The translations under genes and the position numbers were made by a program. Below, piece after piece: positions 60,802 through 64,000 of a stretch of DNA of 64,000 nucleotides. The notes beneath the pieces are model-generated. The model was not told the DNA's origin and did not search any database. It saw only the letters and a list, made by a program, of their open reading frames with translations. Numbering within the stretch: the first letter of the stretch is position 1; the number at the start of each line of letters is the position of its first letter. The stretch is from Hirschia sp964352025 (GTDB lineage: Bacteria > Pseudomonadota > Alphaproteobacteria > Caulobacterales > Hyphomonadaceae). The stretch lies in NCBI GenBank assembly GCA_964352025.1, contig CAYGPZ010000003.1, positions 124,001 to 188,000 of the forward strand, read 5' to 3'.

Positions 60802-61935
60802 TCACTTAGAGGCGTGCTCGTATTCATATATCCGCTGAATACGTGTGCCAATGGAAGTTAAAATTTCATATGCTGCTGTGTCAGCTGCATCCGCTTGATC
60901 TTCTAAGTTTGCGTGTTGCCCTATAAATTCCACTCTGTCCAGAACAGTCGTTCTAGATGGTGATTTTGTTATGTCGAGTGTTATCAAATCCATAGAAACA
61001 CGTCCGACAATTGGGCATTTTACACCGTTTATATAACCAAACCCAGAGTTAGACAGAGAACGTAGTGCGCCATCTGCATATCCCAGAGCAATGGTGCCAA
61101 GGCGTTGACCGGATTTTACGGCTGAAGTGCCGCTGTAACCAATTGTGGCATTTGGTTTATCTTCTGGTTCGAAAATATTCAGCAGGGGTGCTGTTATCGT
61201 AACAGCGTGTTCAGGTTCAAATATTTCGTCTCTCGTGTATCCGCCATAAAGACCTATTCCAGGACGCGTGAGGTCGAATGTGTAGTCTTTACCGAGGCAA
61301 ATTCCAGCAGTGTTGCTTAGCGATTTTTCTGCATGAGGCCATATAGCACAGACGTTTTTAAATAATTCCAGTTGCTGCGCATTCATGGGGTGTTCGGGTG
61401 TATCTGCGCAAGCCAAATGGCTCATTATCCACCCAATACGGTTTGCAGGAATGCTTGCTTTGACCTTTGCTAATTCACTTATTTGTAGACCTAAACGGTT
61501 CATTCCCGTGTCCACGTGTAGGGCGGCTGGGAAAGGGGCGTTCTTCTTCATCCATAGTTCGACGTCGTGTAAAGTATTTAGAACTGGAACGATATCATGA
61601 TCAATGACGTCATCGACAGTGTCGTGCTGGATGCCGTGAAATAGAAATACGAGCGCAAGAGAACCAACGGTTTTGCGTATTTCAATTGCTTCACTGATAT
61701 GAGCAGCAAAAAAAGTACGGCAGCCACCTTCATAAAGCGCTTTTGCGACAGGTATTGTTCCCAACCCATAAGCATTTGCTTTGACAACCGCACCGGTGTC
61801 AGCACTTCCGCTCAACGCTGCGAGTTTCTTCCAGTTGCTGACAACATGCTGCAAGTGGACCAACGCTACCGGACTGGAGCTTGGAATGCGTGAAGTAGGT
61901 ATTTGTGCACTATTCATATTAGAAGTCATGACCAT
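60802..61935 (-). CDS. alr: Alanine racemase
   Basis: 377-residue PLP enzyme converting L- to D-alanine for peptidoglycan. Lys52 in AVVKANAYGLGT binds PLP; the second-base Tyr lies in TIGYSGTSAVKSGQRLGTIALGYADG; RVSMDLITLD is the C-terminal substrate segment. No strong ribosome site was found; ATGs at 61935, 61929 and 61917 are all possible, differing by six residues. It stands between dnaB and mlaE, as in many alphaproteobacteria. Confidence 0.92.
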   Translation of the reverse strand: MVMTSNMNSAQIPTSRIPSSSPVALVHLQHVVSNWKKLAALSGSADTGAVVKANAYGLGTIPVAKALYEGGCRTFFAAHISEAIEIRKTVGSLALVFLFHGIQHDTVDDVIDHDIVPVLNTLHDVELWMKKNAPFPAALHVDTGMNRLGLQISELAKVKASIPANRIGWIMSHLACADTPEHPMNAQQLELFKNVCAIWPHAEKSLSNTAGICLGKDYTFDLTRPGIGLYGGYTRDEIFEPEHAVTITAPLLNIFEPEDKPNATIGYSGTSAVKSGQRLGTIALGYADGALRSLSNSGFGYINGVKCPIVGRVSMDLITLDITKSPSRTTVLDRVEFIGQHANLEDQADAADTAAYEILTSIGTRIQRIYEYEHASK

Positions 61936-61989
61936 CGAATTAGTCTGATTTTATGGCGAGTGCGAGAAATATCTTTTGTTTTCGATTAT

Positions 61990-63600
61990 TTATTCGTCAT
62001 CATAATCATCGTTCGACCTGAAAGCAGGAGCGAGATTACCAAAACGAACACGATTTGAATCGAACGCAAGTTCAACTTTCCCGATAGGACCGTGACGTTG
62101 TTTGGCGACAATGACTTCCGCTTTACCAGCTTTGTTTTCCATACGCTCTTTCCAAGCGAGGAAGTTTTCATTGTTCTCGTCGGGTTCTTGGCGTTCCAGA
62201 TAATAGCTTTCGCGATAAACGAACATCACCATATCCGCATCTTGCTCAATTGAACCTGATTCACGAAGGTCAGATAGTTGAGGGCGCTTATCGTCTCTTT
62301 CTTCCACTTTACGAGAAAGCTGGGAGAGGGCGATAACCGGAATAGCTAGTTCCTTAGCCAATGATTTCATCGACATTGTAATCTGCGAAACTTCTTGCAC
62401 ACGGCTATCGGATTTTGATCCGGCGGCGGCGGTCACAAGTTGAAGATAATCGATAACCACTAAATCTAGACCAGAGCTTCGCTGCAAGCGCCTTGCGCGT
62501 GCTGCAAGTTGGGAAATGGAGATACCCCCAGTATCATCGATATATAGAGGTATTCTTTCAATTTCTTTGGCTGCTTCACGCAGTTTGGCATAGTCGCGTT
62601 CATCCATGTCACCACGACGAATTTTATCCGATGGCACACACGACACATCTGCGAGAATACGACCGGCAAGCTGGTCAGCTGACATCTCAAGAGAGTAGAA
62701 AGCTACGACACCACCTTCGACACTTTTATAGCTGTCATCAGGTTGCTTTTCGCGAACACAGGCTTTTGCAATATTAAACGCAATATTCGTTGCAAGCGCG
62801 GTTTTACCCATAGATGGACGACCAGCGAGTATGAGCAAGTCAGATGGATGCAAGCCACCAATTTTCTGATCCAGATCATCTAGCCCTGTTGAAATACCAG
62901 ATAGTCCACCGTCAGATTGATATGCGATTGTTGCTTCTTCAATGGATTTGGTAACTGCTTCTTCAAAGGACACAAAGCCCCCTTGCGACGTGCCTCGTTC
63001 GGCGAGCGCGAATAATTGTTTTTCTGCAGATTCAATTTGCCCTGGTCCGTCCATTTCGCCATCGTTCTTGGACGCGTATTGAACAATTCCGGATCCAATT
63101 TGCATCAGCTCGCGGCGGATCGCTAGATCACGAATCAGGCGTGCATAGTCGATGATCTCAGGACCGAACGCACTAGAATCAAGTAGGGTCGTTAAATACT
63201 GCGCGCCACCAATGTCAGAGAAAACACCATCGTTTTCAAACTTCTCCATCAAGGTCACACCATCAGCGACGCGACCTTTAAGGATCATCGCCTGCGCTGT
63301 TTCGTAGATTTTGGTGTTGGCAGGTGCGTAGAAATCAGAACCTTGAAGGATGTCACCAACGCGCTGATACGCATTGTTATCGTAAAGGATCGCACCCAAT
63401 ACAGCCATCTCAGCAGCGAGGTTGTGAGGTTCGTCTTTATTGGTCGAGCGATCTTCACCATTGGTAGGCTTTTGCGCGGCATCCGCTAGGGGCGTATCAA
63501 AAGGACCTGCTGGTTCAAAATTTCCATCAGGCGGCGGTCCTTCCGGCATTGAATCAGGAAAGTCGGCGGGTGGAAAATCAGGAATATCATTATCGCTCAT
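61990..63600 (-). CDS. dnaB: Replicative DNA helicase DnaB
   Basis: 536-residue hexameric helicase. An acidic, Pro-rich extension (about residues 1-57, DFPPADFPDSMPEGPPPDG) precedes the DnaB N-domain (starting NLAAEMAVLGAIL). The RecA-like C-domain has Walker A AGRPSMGKTALATN, Walker B-type LVVIDYLQLV, and SQLSRKVEERDDKRPQLSDLRESGSIEQDAD (in pieces: DKRPQLSDLRESGSIEQ). Ends with an acidic tail NDDYDDE. The gene is 54 bases from alr. Confidence 0.95.
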   Translation of the reverse strand: MSDNDIPDFPPADFPDSMPEGPPPDGNFEPAGPFDTPLADAAQKPTNGEDRSTNKDEPHNLAAEMAVLGAILYDNNAYQRVGDILQGSDFYAPANTKIYETAQAMILKGRVADGVTLMEKFENDGVFSDIGGAQYLTTLLDSSAFGPEIIDYARLIRDLAIRRELMQIGSGIVQYASKNDGEMDGPGQIESAEKQLFALAERGTSQGGFVSFEEAVTKSIEEATIAYQSDGGLSGISTGLDDLDQKIGGLHPSDLLILAGRPSMGKTALATNIAFNIAKACVREKQPDDSYKSVEGGVVAFYSLEMSADQLAGRILADVSCVPSDKIRRGDMDERDYAKLREAAKEIERIPLYIDDTGGISISQLAARARRLQRSSGLDLVVIDYLQLVTAAAGSKSDSRVQEVSQITMSMKSLAKELAIPVIALSQLSRKVEERDDKRPQLSDLRESGSIEQDADMVMFVYRESYYLERQEPDENNENFLAWKERMENKAGKAEVIVAKQRHGPIGKVELAFDSNRVRFGNLAPAFRSNDDYDDE

Positions 63601-63711
63601 GATTATATATTAACCACAAAATCGATTTGAAATCTCTCATAGATTTAGAAATTACACAGGAAAAGTTCCTGCTGTGGATAATTTGATACTCAGTGATTGA
63701 CTAGTTTATCA

Positions 63712-64000
63712 TCAGAATGGGTCGCTCCATTTTTTGTCTTCATAGATATTTTTGCCGGTTAGCGTTTTTAAAAACGCTTCGAGTTCCTCTTTGTTTTGTT
63801 CGGATAGATCCAGCGGAAGAGGTAAACGGGTTGAGCGTTTAATTGATGACTGGTTTCTAACTGTATTTTGAACCAGTGCTAAGTTGATCGTTTTTAAAAA
63901 GTCAGATTTCAAGTGCGGATCAAAAGGAACAGGAATATCATTGTAATGATCTATGACGCCGCGAAGCGTTTTTTTCGAACCATCATGCATAAAGGGACCG
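63712..64000 (-). CDS. Cytochrome c peroxidase / MauG-like di-haem protein, C-terminal part (truncated by window edge)
   Basis: Only the last about 96 residues are in the window; the frame is open to base 64000. It reads GPFMHDGSKKTLRGVIDHYND and ends LPLDLSEQNKEELEAFLKTLTG plus a short tail. This matches the C-terminus of the di-haem cytochrome c peroxidase family (MHDG..TL..V..HYN and the helix ending AFLKTLTG). Haem motifs would lie upstream, beyond the window. The gene probably encodes a periplasmic enzyme. Leftward, 111 bases from the dnaB start. Confidence 0.75.
   Translation of the reverse strand, partial: GPFMHDGSKKTLRGVIDHYNDIPVPFDPHLKSDFLKTINLALVQNTVRNQSSIKRSTRLPLPLDLSEQNKEELEAFLKTLTGKNIYEDKKWSDPF

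Noticed and set aside
1..64000. tRNA, rRNA, CRISPR, insertion sequence, prophage or attachment site
   Set aside because: No cloverleaf-like segment, spacer-repeat pattern, transposase motif or terminal repeat pair was found by reading; a dedicated scan would be needed to exclude short RNA genes.

Overview
The window looks like a chromosomal segment of a stalk- or bud-forming marine alphaproteobacterium of the Caulobacterales/Maricaulales group, most likely Hyphomonadaceae and plausibly Hirschia-like. Three things point there: a divK-pleD cell-polarity operon, a holdfast (hfs) polysaccharide locus, and the gene strings divK-pleD-rpmG-nudix-rnr-topA-dprA-plsY and dnaB-alr-mlaEF-radA-cvpA-purF. 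Base composition by eye is in the mid-40s % G+C, low for Caulobacter but compatible with Hirschia. The genus is inference. No rRNA, tRNA, CRISPR array, prophage or insertion sequence was seen, and almost all of the window is ordinary, tightly packed core genome. Layout: 0.1-9 kb holds clpS-clpA (adaptor and unfoldase for protein turnover), trhO, a PQQ-type sugar dehydrogenase lipoprotein, a GST and a HIT protein, then a DUF2007-like membrane protein gene split by a 100-N scaffold gap, a FemAB/GNAT-like gene and a RidA gene. 9-21 kb holds divK-pleD facing rpmG, then a long leftward run: NUDIX, rnr, an M23 peptidase, topA, dprA, plsY, ruvX and a small lipoprotein. 21-29 kb holds the GatCAB amidotransferase genes, with gatCA parted from gatB by two unrelated genes, then a DUF1877/DUF5071 pair that resembles orphan immunity genes, an RcnB-like His/Arg-rich protein and arfB. 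29-41 kb is an exopolysaccharide region: a 2OG-Fe(II)/IPNS-type oxygenase, a Wzy/O-antigen-ligase-like polymerase, a GH5 endoglucanase-like enzyme, a SEL1 protein, and the holdfast set HfsD (outer-membrane export), HfsA (chain-length/co-polymerase), HfsB (P-loop partner), a GT2 enzyme (probably HfsL), HfsH (deacetylase), HfsG (GT2) and HfsE (initiating phosphoglycosyltransferase). Together these would start a lipid-linked repeat unit (HfsE), extend it (HfsG, second GT), deacetylate it (HfsH), polymerise it and export it (HfsA/B/D). No flippase gene (HfsF/Wzx) lies in this window. 41-45 kb is a compact three-gene operon of unknown function: a coiled-coil protein with a Gly/Arg/Phe-rich tail, a DUF6384-like single-pass membrane protein, and a long helical protein. 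It is the best candidate here for an undescribed system. 45-64 kb returns to housekeeping: YedK/HMCES-type abasic-site protein, a MarR regulator, NnrU, panB, a YfgM-like protein, bamB and der; then leftward ppc, an SDR, purF, cvpA, radA, mlaF, mlaE, alr and dnaB, ending with the 3' end of a di-haem cytochrome c peroxidase-like gene cut by the window edge. Points worth a second look: the artefactual gap flanked by an identical 44-bp sequence; an in-frame amber codon next to it; a PEP carboxylase with altered catalytic motifs; a PurF with a charged insertion; an HfsB lacking the P-loop lysine; and an aldo/keto reductase with Asp-to-Glu at the catalytic acid.
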